Source: an uncultured Flavobacteriales bacterium (GTDB taxonomy: Bacteria; Bacteroidota; Bacteroidia; Flavobacteriales_D; Sanyastnellaceae). From it: a stretch of 59,031 bases of DNA. The DNA lies in contig CAJQJX010000047.1 of NCBI GenBank assembly GCA_905478795.1, positions 1 through 59,031 on the forward strand, read 5' to 3'. Made by a program: the position numbers and the translations under genes. Numbering within the stretch: position 1 is the first letter of the stretch; each line of letters starts with the position of its first letter. This document shows positions 41,120-50,228 of this stretch, one piece after another. Under the pieces are notes generated by a model. It saw only the letters and a program-made list of their open reading frames with translations, had not been told where the DNA came from and searched no databases.

Positions 41120-43738
41120 TCAGTAAGCAGACCTGAAATAGGTTCTTCCTTCGGTGTCGTGCACCCAAACAAGGCCTTGACTGGGCAGCACATCCCAACC
41201 CCATCTCTGCATGTGCTCCCCCTGAATCACAGCGGAATGCACCATTCTGCCTTGCACGTCAAAAAAGTCCGCTTGAACAGTTTGCGACCACGTGCTTCCA
41301 GGTTTCAACCAAAGACCTGAAGGCCCACGCCTCAGTTGACCCGTCTGATCATCCGGTTCGACAACGCCCACATTAATGAGGTCTTGAACACCGAACAGCA
41401 AGCAGCCATTGTCATCAAGCAACACCCAGCTGTATAAACCTTCAGACAAACCAAACAAGACAGAATCACTCTCCGATCCTGTATTCCACAGCACATCATA
41501 AGGTGGAGTGCCGCCACCGAGAACGAGCTCTAGAGCACCGTCATTGCCTACATCCTCAGGCGTTACAAGGACCTCACAAGTCAACGGCTCTGGAATATCA
41601 ATCACAATGGTCGAGTCGACCGTACACCCATTCGCATCCTCAAGGTGCAGGACAACCTCTCCCTCGGGCAACATCAATGGGTTCACATCGCCCCAATTCA
41701 AAATATAGTTGGGGGTCCCTCCATAGCCTGCAGCAAAAGCCTGGGCAGAGTCCTCAAAACACAGCGCAGGTTCATACTCTATATACAGCTCAAGTTCAAC
41801 CGGTTGGGTCAGTTCGAATTCGTGCATTTCAGCACAAACCCCTGAACTGTCCACTGTGGTCAGCATCAAAGGGCCTGCAAGCACCTGAAGATTTGAAATG
41901 GAGTGGGAGAAGCTCAACCCTGACAGTTCCACGGTGAGGGTGGAATCGGTATTCCAACCCAAGGAACCTAGCTCGTTAAAACAATCTGGCTCTGTCCATT
42001 GAATGGTCATGGCATGGGGAGCTTGCTCCGCCCACACCAAGGTGTCCGACCATTCAAAAAGTCCTCCCATCCAAACGCAATCCACAACGTAGGTTCCTTC
42101 CCCCTCCATGAACAAGGAGTCACTCAAAACAGGCAATCCATTCACCTGAACATCCGGACAAGGCAAAGGAATATTCAGCCACGAGGATTCCCCTGCACAG
42201 CCTGCACCTGTTGATGTCAATGCAGCCGTGGTCGTTCCTTCGATTAAACGAAGGTCCGTACCTGCTGGAATGTCATACCATACCTCGTGGAGACCGCTGG
42301 GCCAATCCACTTCAACGGAGTCCACAACTTGAGCGGTACCCAAGCCAAAATACCGCCGCCACGATTGCTGGGTGACATAGTCGGTTCCAGCGCTCACCAG
42401 CTGCAATTGGCTGACACCTCCAGCATGAACCCAGACCTCGGCTCCAACGGCCCAACGATTGGAAAAGGTGCCGCATAACTGAACCACCAGCCGTTCATTG
42501 GGCGCGGCCACTTCTGGAGTGGCGTTTTGCAGCAATTGCAAAAACGGACTGTTCCCCAACCCTATGAGATCTGGCGCCAAATCTTGGTTAAAATCACAAA
42601 CCCCTAGGCAGTAAAGTTGCGTTTGGTTGTTGGGCCAATACGTGTCGGTCTCATCTGTGAAAATGACACCGCCGAAGTGGTTTTCGTAATAGTAGTTCTT
42701 GTAGGGCAGCGAATTAGGGAACCGATATGTCGCCACCATCAAGTCAGCATCCATATCGCCTTCAACATCCACCCAACATCCTCCCCAACTGTACTGCATC
42801 CCATCAAGACCAAAATCCGCTCCTACTTCCACGTAAATGCCTCCCTGATTCTTGTCCAAATAGATGTTGGCTGCGTCCTCTACGTTTGAGCAGAACAGTT
42901 CGTAGTCGCCATCATTATCTGGATCGCCTACAGTAGCAGTCATGGCCAAAATCCCTTGATTGAGTCCAACTTCAATGCTCAAGTCCAGAAACGTACCATC
43001 GCCATTGTTGGCATACATCGCATTGGGAAATGAGTTTCGATCATTGATCACCCACAGGTCCAAGTCACCATCATCGTCGAAATCAAACCAAGAGCTTTGG
43101 AAACTGTGCTTCAATCCATTGCCAACACCAGCCGTGGCGGTCACATCCGTAAAAAACCCTTGGCCATCGTTGTTGAGCAAAAGGTTCTCCGACAAACCTG
43201 TGCTTCCATCATGGTACATCGATATGTAGGCATCCAAATCGCCATCGGCATCGTAATCAGCCACAGCGATCCCCCTAGACTCCCATGTGTCGTTCATTGG
43301 AATACCACTGGATGCAGCCGACTCCTCCAGCTCCTGTCCATCACGGATATACAACTCAATGGGCGCAAATCTTCTGGTCACCATCAAATCAAGGTCGTCG
43401 TCTCCATCAACGTCGAACCATACAATACCTTGAGCTTGAGCGGTTCCATCCAAGACAAACTCCTCCTCAAAACCTCCTGATTGCAGTTGCACAAAGGCCA
43501 CAACAGTGCCATCACTGTTGCCAGCTGTAATGTCATCCAACCCATCGGAATTAAAGTCAGCGACGCTAAATGCCGTTCCCAAGTAAGAAGCCTGGGTGGT
43601 CGCAGCCAAAGGGTAAAATTCCGTTACGTCATCCCATTGGGCCATAGAATGGCTGGGTACGGACATCACCATGGCGAGCGTGACCACGGAGGGAAAAGTT
43701 CTCCCCCTCAATTTTAATAAAGTCGCTTCCAAATACAC
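41120..43738 (-). CDS. Large secreted FG-GAP/ASPIC-UnbV/SprB-repeat protein, paralogue C
   Basis: A ~872-residue relative of paralogues A and B. It has a signal sequence ending ...SHSMAQ, FG-GAP repeats (DFNSDGLDD, DVDGDDDLD, DYDADGDLD, DFDDDGDLD), an ASPIC/UnbV domain (GTDYVTQQSWRRYFGLG near the middle), an Ig-like block, SprB-like repeats (GGTPNYILNWGDVNP and GGTPPYDVLWNTG) and a C-terminal T9SS-like domain (ADFFDVQGRMVHSA). No ATG lies before the signal peptide. GTG 43738 is used here; TTG 43747, 43729 or 43711 are alternatives. It is separated from the A/B pair by coaE and rpe. Confidence 0.83.
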   Translation of the reverse strand: MYLEATLLKLRGRTFPSVVTLAMVMSVPSHSMAQWDDVTEFYPLAATTQASYLGTAFSVADFNSDGLDDITAGNSDGTVVAFVQLQSGGFEEEFVLDGTAQAQGIVWFDVDGDDDLDLMVTRRFAPIELYIRDGQELEESAASSGIPMNDTWESRGIAVADYDADGDLDAYISMYHDGSTGLSENLLLNNDGQGFFTDVTATAGVGNGLKHSFQSSWFDFDDDGDLDLWVINDRNSFPNAMYANNGDGTFLDLSIEVGLNQGILAMTATVGDPDNDGDYELFCSNVEDAANIYLDKNQGGIYVEVGADFGLDGMQYSWGGCWVDVEGDMDADLMVATYRFPNSLPYKNYYYENHFGGVIFTDETDTYWPNNQTQLYCLGVCDFNQDLAPDLIGLGNSPFLQLLQNATPEVAAPNERLVVQLCGTFSNRWAVGAEVWVHAGGVSQLQLVSAGTDYVTQQSWRRYFGLGTAQVVDSVEVDWPSGLHEVWYDIPAGTDLRLIEGTTTAALTSTGAGCAGESSWLNIPLPCPDVQVNGLPVLSDSLFMEGEGTYVVDCVWMGGLFEWSDTLVWAEQAPHAMTIQWTEPDCFNELGSLGWNTDSTLTVELSGLSFSHSISNLQVLAGPLMLTTVDSSGVCAEMHEFELTQPVELELYIEYEPALCFEDSAQAFAAGYGGTPNYILNWGDVNPLMLPEGEVVLHLEDANGCTVDSTIVIDIPEPLTCEVLVTPEDVGNDGALELVLGGGTPPYDVLWNTGSESDSVLFGLSEGLYSWVLLDDNGCLLFGVQDLINVGVVEPDDQTGQLRRGPSGLWLKPGSTWSQTVQADFFDVQGRMVHSAVIQGEHMQRWGWDVLPSQGLVWVHDTEGRTYFRSAY

Positions 43739-43762
43739 CTGATACAAGGTATTAGAATAAGG

Positions 43763-44071
43763 TCAAGCAGGTTCTATTTCAGCAGACAAATCTCGTTCCG
43801 ATAAAGCCGTGCAAATGGGCTCAAGCTCATCAAAATCGCCATTCTTGACAGAACACTTGCCCTTGGTGTGAACAATCAAAGCACATTGCTCAGCCTGAAG
43901 AAGTTCATGCCCGCAGTAGGCCATCAAGCACTCAATCACATGATCGAACGTGTTGTGATCATCGTTAAACAGCACAATGTGCCAGCCATCAGCCACAGCC
44001 TCTTCCAGACCTACCGCTTCCTCAACCAGTGTTTCCTCCTGCGGCGCTGCAAAACGATGAGACTCCTTCAT
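43763..44071 (-). CDS. clpS: ATP-dependent Clp protease adaptor ClpS
   Basis: A 102-residue ClpS. After a ~28-residue charged N-terminal tail, WHIVLFNDDHNTFDHVIECL contains the N-D-D residues that contact substrate N-termini, and LIVHTKGKCSV has the conserved pocket His. ClpS delivers N-degron proteins with bulky hydrophobic N-termini to ClpAP-type proteases; in Bacteroidota the partner would be a ClpC/ClpA. The ATE-fold transferase gene about 12 kb away could create such N-termini. Divergent from the LytTR gene. Confidence 0.93.
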   Translation of the reverse strand: MKESHRFAAPQEETLVEEAVGLEEAVADGWHIVLFNDDHNTFDHVIECLMAYCGHELLQAEQCALIVHTKGKCSVKNGDFDELEPICTALSERDLSAEIEPA

Positions 44072-44091
44072 AGGTGCAATTTAAACCTCAA

Positions 44092-44111
44092 CGGCACGAG
44101 AGCACATGCCG
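44092..44111 (-). promoter_or_regulatory. Hairpin in the clpS leader
   Basis: On the minus strand CGGCATG and CGTGCCG can pair (7 bp with one G-U) around a 6-nt loop, ending about 20 nt before the clpS ATG. No T-run follows. Could influence clpS translation or be a dyad operator in the clpS/LytTR divergent region. Weak evidence. Confidence 0.25.
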
Positions 44112-44203
44112 ATTTTTGACATTTGACACCCCCTAAATCTTTCTTTGGGCCTTGATTCAACATAATTGAAACAAACTGAGTCTTACTGTGTTGTAATCTC
44201 AAC

Positions 44204-44869
44204 ATGGTACGAAAACCCAGCATCCTATTACTCGGTTCGGACAGCTCCACCCGAACACCCTCTGCGGATCTAACCGAGTTCGGTTGTGATGTACGCACTG
44301 CGAGCAAAGTCGCCGAAGCAGCAGGCATTTGTCTCTTCGCTCCACCTGACCTGGTCGTTGTCTTGGAACAGAAAAACGGGATGGTCGATTTCATTGAGCA
44401 GCTCAAAGTTCAGGACAAAATCTTGTTGCTCGAATATGTTCCTGCGACCGTAGGAGCTGTCAATGACAATGAGGGCCAAGAGGAAGGGCCAACTTCAATT
44501 GCTGAAGCGGTAGAAAACGCTTTGCAAGAGTTGGCCGAATCAAAAGTCCGCGCCAAGCACTTTTTCACCAAGGTGGGAAACAAACTGCGCCGGATTCACC
44601 TGCAAGATGTGCGGTTCATCGAAGTCGAGGGCAAGTACAGCGCCATTCACGTAGGTGAGCGGAAATACAATGTGAAAGCCAGCTTAAAAGACCTTTTGCT
44701 GAAACTCCCACTCGAAGATTTCGTGAGGGTCAGCAGAAACTATGTCATCAACATCGACAGGGTCACACACATTGACACTTTCCAATTCATCATCAAAATT
44801 GACAACGATGAGGTTCCCATCTCTCGCACCTACAAGGATGAATTGATGAAGCGCATTCAACTGTTGTAA
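44204..44869 (+). CDS. LytTR transcriptional regulator with pseudo-receiver domain
   Basis: A 221-residue regulator. The C-terminal ~110 residues are a LytTR DNA-binding domain (DVRFIEVEGKYSAIHVGERK, VRVSRNYVINIDRV, ISRTYKDELMKRI). The N-terminal ~100 residues follow the receiver-domain strand pattern (SILLLGSD, PDLVVVLEQKNGMVDFIEQL, ILLLEYVPA), but the acidic pocket and phospho-acceptor Asp are missing: the site reads VVVLEQ. It may thus work without phosphorylation or bind a ligand. No histidine kinase gene is nearby. Followed by a strong terminator. Confidence 0.85.
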   Translation: MVRKPSILLLGSDSSTRTPSADLTEFGCDVRTASKVAEAAGICLFAPPDLVVVLEQKNGMVDFIEQLKVQDKILLLEYVPATVGAVNDNEGQEEGPTSIAEAVENALQELAESKVRAKHFFTKVGNKLRRIHLQDVRFIEVEGKYSAIHVGERKYNVKASLKDLLLKLPLEDFVRVSRNYVINIDRVTHIDTFQFIIKIDNDEVPISRTYKDELMKRIQLL

Positions 44870-44878
44870 GACACTGAC

Positions 44879-44939
44879 ATCTCGGTCGAACGAGATTCAA
44901 TGAAAAAGCACAGCACCTTTTGGTGGCTGTGCTTTTTCA
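44879..44939. terminator. Bidirectional terminator after the LytTR gene
   Basis: A perfect 14-bp inverted repeat (TGAAAAAGCACAGC at 44901-44914, GCTGTGCTTTTTCA at 44926-44939) has A- and T-runs on its two sides, giving a terminator for both directions between the convergent LytTR and YopX-like genes. A smaller 6-bp hairpin (ATCTCG/CGAGAT, 44879-44896) precedes it. Confidence 0.85.
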
Positions 44940-44996
44940 TATCAGGTGGAATTGGATTTACCGACTGTGGCAAAAAGCCGCGTCATAACCGATCAC

Positions 44997-45395
44997 TCAT
45001 GCTGGGCGCCAGGCGAACCCTGACCAACGCCAGAGCTTTTCACACACATCGGACTCTTTCTTCGAGAGCAACTGACCTCCCAATCCACTCCGCACCAGGG
45101 ACCATCCGTTTTCGACATCGCACAAGATCAACCATTCCTGGTTCCTTGACCACCACGGAGCCTTCACATCCTTGACCAAATCGCCCTCGTGTAACCAACG
45201 GTCATCTGCGTCCTTCAGCCCTGAGCACCGGTCACGGTGGGTCCATTTTATCTGACGTCCAGACCACCACATGCCTTCTCGGCTGTAAAACCGTTGGCCG
45301 GATGGCTCTTCACGCATCCAACCCACAATTCTGCCATCCCGCCTCAAACGATAGCGAACGACATCTTTTACCGGTGTGAATGATTGTGGTTTCAC
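44997..45395 (-). CDS. YopX-like small protein
   Basis: A 132-residue protein if started at GTG 45395. The central CSGLKDADDRWLHEGDLVKD matches the YopX-type pattern TGLkDknGkeIyegDivk, and a following WLILCDVENGWSLVRSG has the paired strands expected after it. Trp content is high. YopX proteins are small beta-rich proteins frequent in phages and Bacteroidota, of unknown function. No other phage gene is present. The region from the opposite strand is poor in coding signs, which supports this ORF. The start is uncertain; the ORF is open back to 45539. Confidence 0.55.
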   Translation of the reverse strand: MKPQSFTPVKDVVRYRLRRDGRIVGWMREEPSGQRFYSREGMWWSGRQIKWTHRDRCSGLKDADDRWLHEGDLVKDVKAPWWSRNQEWLILCDVENGWSLVRSGLGGQLLSKKESDVCEKLWRWSGFAWRPA

Positions 45396-45492
45396 AGAGA
45401 TGCAACACGTCCAAGCCCTGACTGTTCTCAGGATTGCATCAAATCGACTTAAAAAGGAACAAGCCAGCTCTCCCAAGGATAAATTTGCACCC

Positions 45493-47196
45493 ATGTCTGA
45501 GCATTCAGCCCCACGTCCTTCGGAAAACAATGACGGCATTTCGTCAGAACCTGTTCACTTTATAGAGCAGATCATCCAAGACGACCTCAAAAATGGCAAG
45601 CACAGGCAAATCCACACCCGCTTCCCACCTGAACCCAATGGATATCTGCACATTGGACACGCCAAGGCCATTTGCCTCTCCTTTGGACTTGCAGACAAGT
45701 ACAATGGCCTGGTCAATCTCCGATTTGACGACACCAATCCAGAAAAGGAGAGCCAAGAATATGTGGACGCGATACGCCGTGACCTCTCTTGGCTGGGATA
45801 CAATTGGTCTGGAGGAGAATTCTACACGAGCGATTACTTCGAACAGCTTTATGGATTTGCTGTCCGCTTGATTGAGAAGGGCCTCGCTTATGTAGACCAT
45901 CAATCCGCCGAAGACATTGCCATAGGGAAGGGGACCCCCACAAAGCCCGGAACCGACAGCCCTCATCGCGGACGCTCCGTAGAAGAAAACTTACAACTGT
46001 TCTCTGAAATGCGCGGTGGTGTCCACCCTGATGGTCATTGTGTCCTCAGGGCTAAAATTGACATGGGGCACGCCAATATGCACATGCGTGACCCGTTGAT
46101 TTACAGGATCAAGCGGGCCCATCACCAGCGCACAGGCGACAACTGGTGCATCTATCCGATGTACGATTTCGCCCATGGTCAAAGTGACTCCTTAGAAGAA
46201 ATCACCCACTCATTGTGCACCCTTGAATTCGAGGTGCACCGCCCCCTTTACGAGTGGTTCATCTCCGCATTGGAGATTTTCCCCAGCCGGCAAATTGAAT
46301 TCGCACGGCTCAACTTGGACCACACCGTCATGTCCAAGCGCAAGCTGCTCAAACTGGTTGAAGACGGTGTCGTGGACGGGTGGGATGATCCCCGCATGCC
46401 GACCATCAGTGGATTGCGCCGTCGGGGCTTTACGCCACAAAGCATCCGAACTTTTTGTGAAAGGGTAGGCATCGCCAAGCGCGAAAATGTGATCGATTTC
46501 AGTCTCCTGGAGTGGGCACTTCGCGACCACCTCAACAAGGTGGCCCAGCGGGCCATGGCCGTATTGGACCCGGTCAAACTTGTAGTGGTGAATTACCCCG
46601 AGCACCACACGGAGATGCTTCCTTCGGAAAACAACCCCGAAAATCCAGCAGACGGTACGCGAGAAATGCCATTCTCCAAGACGCTGTGGATGGAGCGGGA
46701 CGACTTTAAGGAAGAGGCCAATAAGAAGTGGTTCCGGTTGGCTCCCGGCAAAACAGTGCGACTCAAATCGGCCTTTATCGTGCGCTATGTCGACCACGTG
46801 ATGGGCGCCGATGGACGGGTAGAAGAGGTTCACGTAGAGTATTTCCCCGACAGCAAAAGCGGATCAGACACCAGCGGCATCAAAGCCAAAGGGACCCTGC
46901 ACTGGGTAAATGCAGCCACAGCCATCGATGCAGAGGTGCGCCTTTACGACCGCTTGTTCTCTGACCCAACTCCAGACGGGCACGCCGACAAAGCATTCCA
47001 TGAGTTCCTCAATCCGAACAGCTTAGAGGTTCGACAAGGATGCAAACTGGAGCCTGCATTGGCCAAGGCCAGCGCAGAACACCCCGTGCAATTCACCAGG
47101 CTCGGCTATTTTGCATTGGACGCGAAACGAACGGAACAGGCAGGCCACATGGTCTGGAACCGTTCCGTCACGCTCAAGGATGGTTGGAAGGGCTGA
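45493..47196 (+). CDS. glnS: Glutaminyl-tRNA synthetase
   Basis: A 567-residue class I synthetase with [16 protein letters not shown] (HIGH at 53-56), [10 protein letters not shown], and the KMSKS-equivalent VMSKR at ~279-283. The D-D-T-N-P and downstream [11 protein letters not shown] segment and the C-terminal anticodon-binding beta-barrels favour GlnRS over GluRS. It charges tRNA-Gln directly. The chosen ATG gives a short leader before the conserved start; longer in-frame extension to 45376 overlaps the divergent YopX-like gene. It overlaps the convergent cca gene by 23 nt. Confidence 0.96.
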   Translation: MSEHSAPRPSENNDGISSEPVHFIEQIIQDDLKNGKHRQIHTRFPPEPNGYLHIGHAKAICLSFGLADKYNGLVNLRFDDTNPEKESQEYVDAIRRDLSWLGYNWSGGEFYTSDYFEQLYGFAVRLIEKGLAYVDHQSAEDIAIGKGTPTKPGTDSPHRGRSVEENLQLFSEMRGGVHPDGHCVLRAKIDMGHANMHMRDPLIYRIKRAHHQRTGDNWCIYPMYDFAHGQSDSLEEITHSLCTLEFEVHRPLYEWFISALEIFPSRQIEFARLNLDHTVMSKRKLLKLVEDGVVDGWDDPRMPTISGLRRRGFTPQSIRTFCERVGIAKRENVIDFSLLEWALRDHLNKVAQRAMAVLDPVKLVVVNYPEHHTEMLPSENNPENPADGTREMPFSKTLWMERDDFKEEANKKWFRLAPGKTVRLKSAFIVRYVDHVMGADGRVEEVHVEYFPDSKSGSDTSGIKAKGTLHWVNAATAIDAEVRLYDRLFSDPTPDGHADKAFHEFLNPNSLEVRQGCKLEPALAKASAEHPVQFTRLGYFALDAKRTEQAGHMVWNRSVTLKDGWKG

Positions 47197-48688
47197 CCTT
47201 TAACGCTTCAAGCCAAGCATCAAAAGCATCCCGAGCTTCTTTTTCGGTCCGCTTTCCAGCCGAAACATCGGACTGGGACTGGCGCCATTGGTCCAGCACA
47301 TCAGGTCCCACTTTCATCATCAAGGCGCGGGCTGCCACAGGCTCATTGGGAATGGCCCCGTCCATGATGGCGTCCTTGATCACGTTTTTAATGGCGCCTA
47401 TTGGTCGACACGGGGGAATTGAAAAAGCAGCCATGATGTCCTCACCGCTCACGGGCGGTTCAAAATTCCGCACCCTGTCCTTCTCTTCAACCTCGACCAA
47501 CTTGCGGACGACGACGTCATAATTGCGCAGGTAACGCTCCACCTTGGCTTCATTCTTGGAGGTAATGTCGGCCCGGGCCAACAGCATCAGGTCATCCACA
47601 TCATCACCTGCCTCAAAAAGCAAACGGCGAACGGCGCTATCTGTCACCTCTTCCTTCGTCAGTGCAATGGGACGCAAATGAAGCAGCACTAGCTTCTGCA
47701 CATACTTCATTTGGTGATCCAAGGGCAACTTGAGCCTTTTGAAAATCTTGGGCACCATGCGCGCTCCGCGGTCCTCATGCCCATGAAACGTCCAGCCGTG
47801 GTCAGGATGAAACCGCTTGGTTGGAGGCTTGGCAATGTCATGGAGCAGGGCAGCCCATCTTAGCCAAAGGTGGTCACTGACCGCCGCCACGTTGTCAACG
47901 ACCTCCAAGGTGTGATAGAAATTGTCCTTGTGCCCAATGCCATTCCGCCTCTCAACGCCCTGCAAAGCGACCATCTCTGGGAAAAATTCGTGCAACAAAC
48001 CCGTTTTGTACATGAGCTTGAATCCCACACTCGGCCGGCGACTTGAGAGGATCTTGTTCAGCTCAACATGAATGCGCTCCGCTGAAATAATCTGAAGACG
48101 CTGGCTGTTGCGGCTGATCGCATCCAAGGCCGGATTGTCGATGCGAAAACCCAATTGAGCAGCGAACCGCACCCCCCTGAGCATGCGCAAAGGGTCATCG
48201 CTGAACGTTACATCTGGATCCAATGGGGTCCGAATCAACTTGCGCTCCAAGTCAGCCAAGCCATCAAAAGGATCAACCAGTTCCCCAAAGCCGTCTGCAT
48301 TGAGGCGCAAAGCCAATGCATTGATGGTGAAGTCCCTGCGCTGTTGATCATCCTCAATGGACCCATCTTCTACAATGGGCTTGCGGCTGTCTCTTTGGTA
48401 AGACTCCTTTCTGGCCCCTACAAATTCAACCTCGCAACCACTGTGCCGAAACATGGCCGTGCCAAAATTCTTGAACACCGCGACCTTGCCCGCACCCAAG
48501 TCTTTGGCCACACTTTTGGCGAGCTCAATGCCTCCGCCTTCCACCACAATATCGATGTCCTTACTGGGCCTCCCCAACAACAGGTCACGGACAAATCCTC
48601 CAATGGCAAAGGCCTGTTGGCCTTTCGCATCAGCTGCAGCGCCTACGGCTTTGAAAACGGGATGCTTGAGCTGGTCAGCAAAGTTCAC
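47174..48688 (-). CDS. cca: CCA tRNA nucleotidyltransferase/HD domain protein
   Basis: A 504-residue enzyme. The N-terminal nucleotidyltransferase domain has [20 protein letters not shown] (GG/DxD) and [14 protein letters not shown] head-to-body region contains [15 protein letters not shown]. The HD domain includes LLHDIAKPP and FHGHEDRGA. It adds or repairs the 3' CCA of tRNAs. The GTG start overlaps the tsaC stop (GTGA). The domain combination is usual for Bacteroidota. An RNA-binding C-terminal helix region ends in [15 protein letters not shown]. Confidence 0.95.
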   Translation of the reverse strand: MNFADQLKHPVFKAVGAAADAKGQQAFAIGGFVRDLLLGRPSKDIDIVVEGGGIELAKSVAKDLGAGKVAVFKNFGTAMFRHSGCEVEFVGARKESYQRDSRKPIVEDGSIEDDQQRRDFTINALALRLNADGFGELVDPFDGLADLERKLIRTPLDPDVTFSDDPLRMLRGVRFAAQLGFRIDNPALDAISRNSQRLQIISAERIHVELNKILSSRRPSVGFKLMYKTGLLHEFFPEMVALQGVERRNGIGHKDNFYHTLEVVDNVAAVSDHLWLRWAALLHDIAKPPTKRFHPDHGWTFHGHEDRGARMVPKIFKRLKLPLDHQMKYVQKLVLLHLRPIALTKEEVTDSAVRRLLFEAGDDVDDLMLLARADITSKNEAKVERYLRNYDVVVRKLVEVEEKDRVRNFEPPVSGEDIMAAFSIPPCRPIGAIKNVIKDAIMDGAIPNEPVAARALMMKVGPDVLDQWRQSQSDVSAGKRTEKEARDAFDAWLEALKVSPSNHP

Positions 48689-49284
48689 GGCCTCAAGATT
48701 TCAATGCGACCGGCAGCATCCAACTTGACCATACTGGAGGTCATGCTGCCACTTCGATCACGGCCCGTAACACACACGTAATCCGCTCCATTGCGCAATG
48801 CGCCATTGATCTCGGAGAAATGACCTGGCGTTGGGTGACCGGTAAGATTCGCAGAAGTCGACACCAAGGGAACATCGATTCCCCGGAGAATAAACTGAAG
48901 AAAAGGCTCTTGCACCACCCGAATGGCCAAGCTCCCATCTTCTGCCAAGAGGGCAGGGGCCACATCGCGGCCACCTGGCAACACCAAAGTCATGGGCCGC
49001 GATTCGGGCGCACTCTCCCTCAATAAGTCCCAAGCAATTTCTGGAACGGGGTGCGCATATTCCTCGAGCAACCCTTCTGCATCCACCAAAACCAGAGAAG
49101 GCTGCGCCCCCTCACGGCCTTTCAGCGCATAGAGTTTGTCGAGGGCCTTGGCATCATCTGCCCGGCAACCCAATCCCCACACCGTATCGGTGGGGTAAAG
49201 AATGACACCTCCGGCCTTCAAGGTTCGGACAGCGGCAATGGCATCGTCCCTCCAAGGGGCGTTTTTTAATGAGCGCGGAGCCAA
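48685..49284 (-). CDS. tsaC: L-threonylcarbamoyladenylate synthase
   Basis: A 199-residue YrdC-domain protein with [14 protein letters not shown] near residue 30, [20 protein letters not shown] and [12 protein letters not shown]. It makes threonylcarbamoyl-AMP for t6A37 of tRNA. A TTG start at 49284 inside the end of purC is needed to keep the helix before the first strand; no ATG is available. It is coupled to cca by a 4-nt overlap. Together with mtaB it covers early and late steps of position-37 modification. Confidence 0.92.
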   Translation of the reverse strand: MAPRSLKNAPWRDDAIAAVRTLKAGGVILYPTDTVWGLGCRADDAKALDKLYALKGREGAQPSLVLVDAEGLLEEYAHPVPEIAWDLLRESAPESRPMTLVLPGGRDVAPALLAEDGSLAIRVVQEPFLQFILRGIDVPLVSTSANLTGHPTPGHFSEINGALRNGADYVCVTGRDRSGSMTSSMVKLDAAGRIEILRP

Positions 49285-50228
49285 TTTTCTGTATTTCTAT
49301 TGATTCGAGTCACCGTGTCCACCTCCTCGGGCTTCATAAAAGACTGGCCCGTCATTTGCTCGTACAGTCCAATGTAACGCTGGCTTACTTCAGCCAAGAA
49401 AGCATCGGTCATCTCCGGAATCCGGTCCCCTTCGCGGCCCATAAAGCCCCCGGCAATCAACCACTCTCTCACAAACTCCTTACTGAGCTGGGCCTGTTGC
49501 TCTCCCCGAGATTGACGGTCTTCAAACCCTACAGCATGAAAATACCGGCTGCTGTCTGGGGTGTGCACCTCATCCATCAACATCAGCTTGCCTTCAAAAA
49601 GACCGAATTCGTATTTGGTGTCTACCAAAATCAAACCCCGACTCGCTGCCATGGATTGGCCGCGTTCAAACAGTGCACGGGTCACGCGCACCATTTCTGA
49701 ATACAGCGCTGCATCTACAAGTCCTGAAGACAAAATTTCGGCTTCTGAAATGTCTTCGTCATGGCCTTCTTCAGCCTTCGTCGCAGGGGTAATGATGGGC
49801 GTGTCAAAGGCGTCATGTTCACGCATGCCCTCGGGCAATGGAACCCCACAAAGCAAGCGACCGCCGTCGCGGTAGGTGCGCCAAGCATGTCCCGTCAGAT
49901 GGCCACGGATGACCATCTCCAACCGAATCGGCTCGCAACATTTTCCAACCGCCACATTGGGATCGGGCGTAGCCTCCAACCATACCGGCACGATGTCCGA
50001 AACGGCCTCCAGCATATGGCCTGCCAATTGATTCAATACTTGACCTTTAAAGGGGATGGCACGTGGAAGCACCACGTCGAATGCGGAGATACGGTCGCTG
50101 GCGACCATGAGCAATCGTCCATCCTCAAGGGTATGGACATCCCGTACTTTTCCTCGGTAATATTTCTGTTCACCGGCAAAGTGCATCCGCTGGTCAAACA
50201 AAGGCTCGGGGGCGGTTGTCGTCATCAT
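49266..50228 (-). CDS. purC: SAICAR synthase
   Basis: A 320-residue phosphoribosylaminoimidazole-succinocarboxamide synthase of the longer eukaryote-like type. It has YYRGKVRDVHTLEDGRLLMV, ASDRISAFDVVLPRAIPFKG, EMVIRGHLTGHAW, LVDTKYEFGLFEGKL and the Asp-rich DEVHTPDSSRYF. It condenses CAIR and aspartate in purine synthesis. ATG 50228 overlaps the phoH stop (ATGA); phoH-purC is a conserved Bacteroidota pair. Confidence 0.96.
   Translation of the reverse strand: MMTTTAPEPLFDQRMHFAGEQKYYRGKVRDVHTLEDGRLLMVASDRISAFDVVLPRAIPFKGQVLNQLAGHMLEAVSDIVPVWLEATPDPNVAVGKCCEPIRLEMVIRGHLTGHAWRTYRDGGRLLCGVPLPEGMREHDAFDTPIITPATKAEEGHDEDISEAEILSSGLVDAALYSEMVRVTRALFERGQSMAASRGLILVDTKYEFGLFEGKLMLMDEVHTPDSSRYFHAVGFEDRQSRGEQQAQLSKEFVREWLIAGGFMGREGDRIPEMTDAFLAEVSQRYIGLYEQMTGQSFMKPEEVDTVTRINRNTENWLRAH

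Noticed and set aside
24784-43738. Short DNA repeats resembling a CRISPR or tandem array in the FG-GAP genes
   Set aside because: They are degenerate coding repeats (for example GAC AAC GAC GGx) of calcium-type motifs, without constant repeats and spacers.
44900-45175. Small plus-strand ORF after the LytTR gene
   Set aside because: Begins inside the terminator hairpin and overlaps the better-supported YopX-like gene.
44997-45395. Prophage remnant
   Set aside because: YopX-like proteins are common in phages, but no integrase, structural or repressor gene is nearby.
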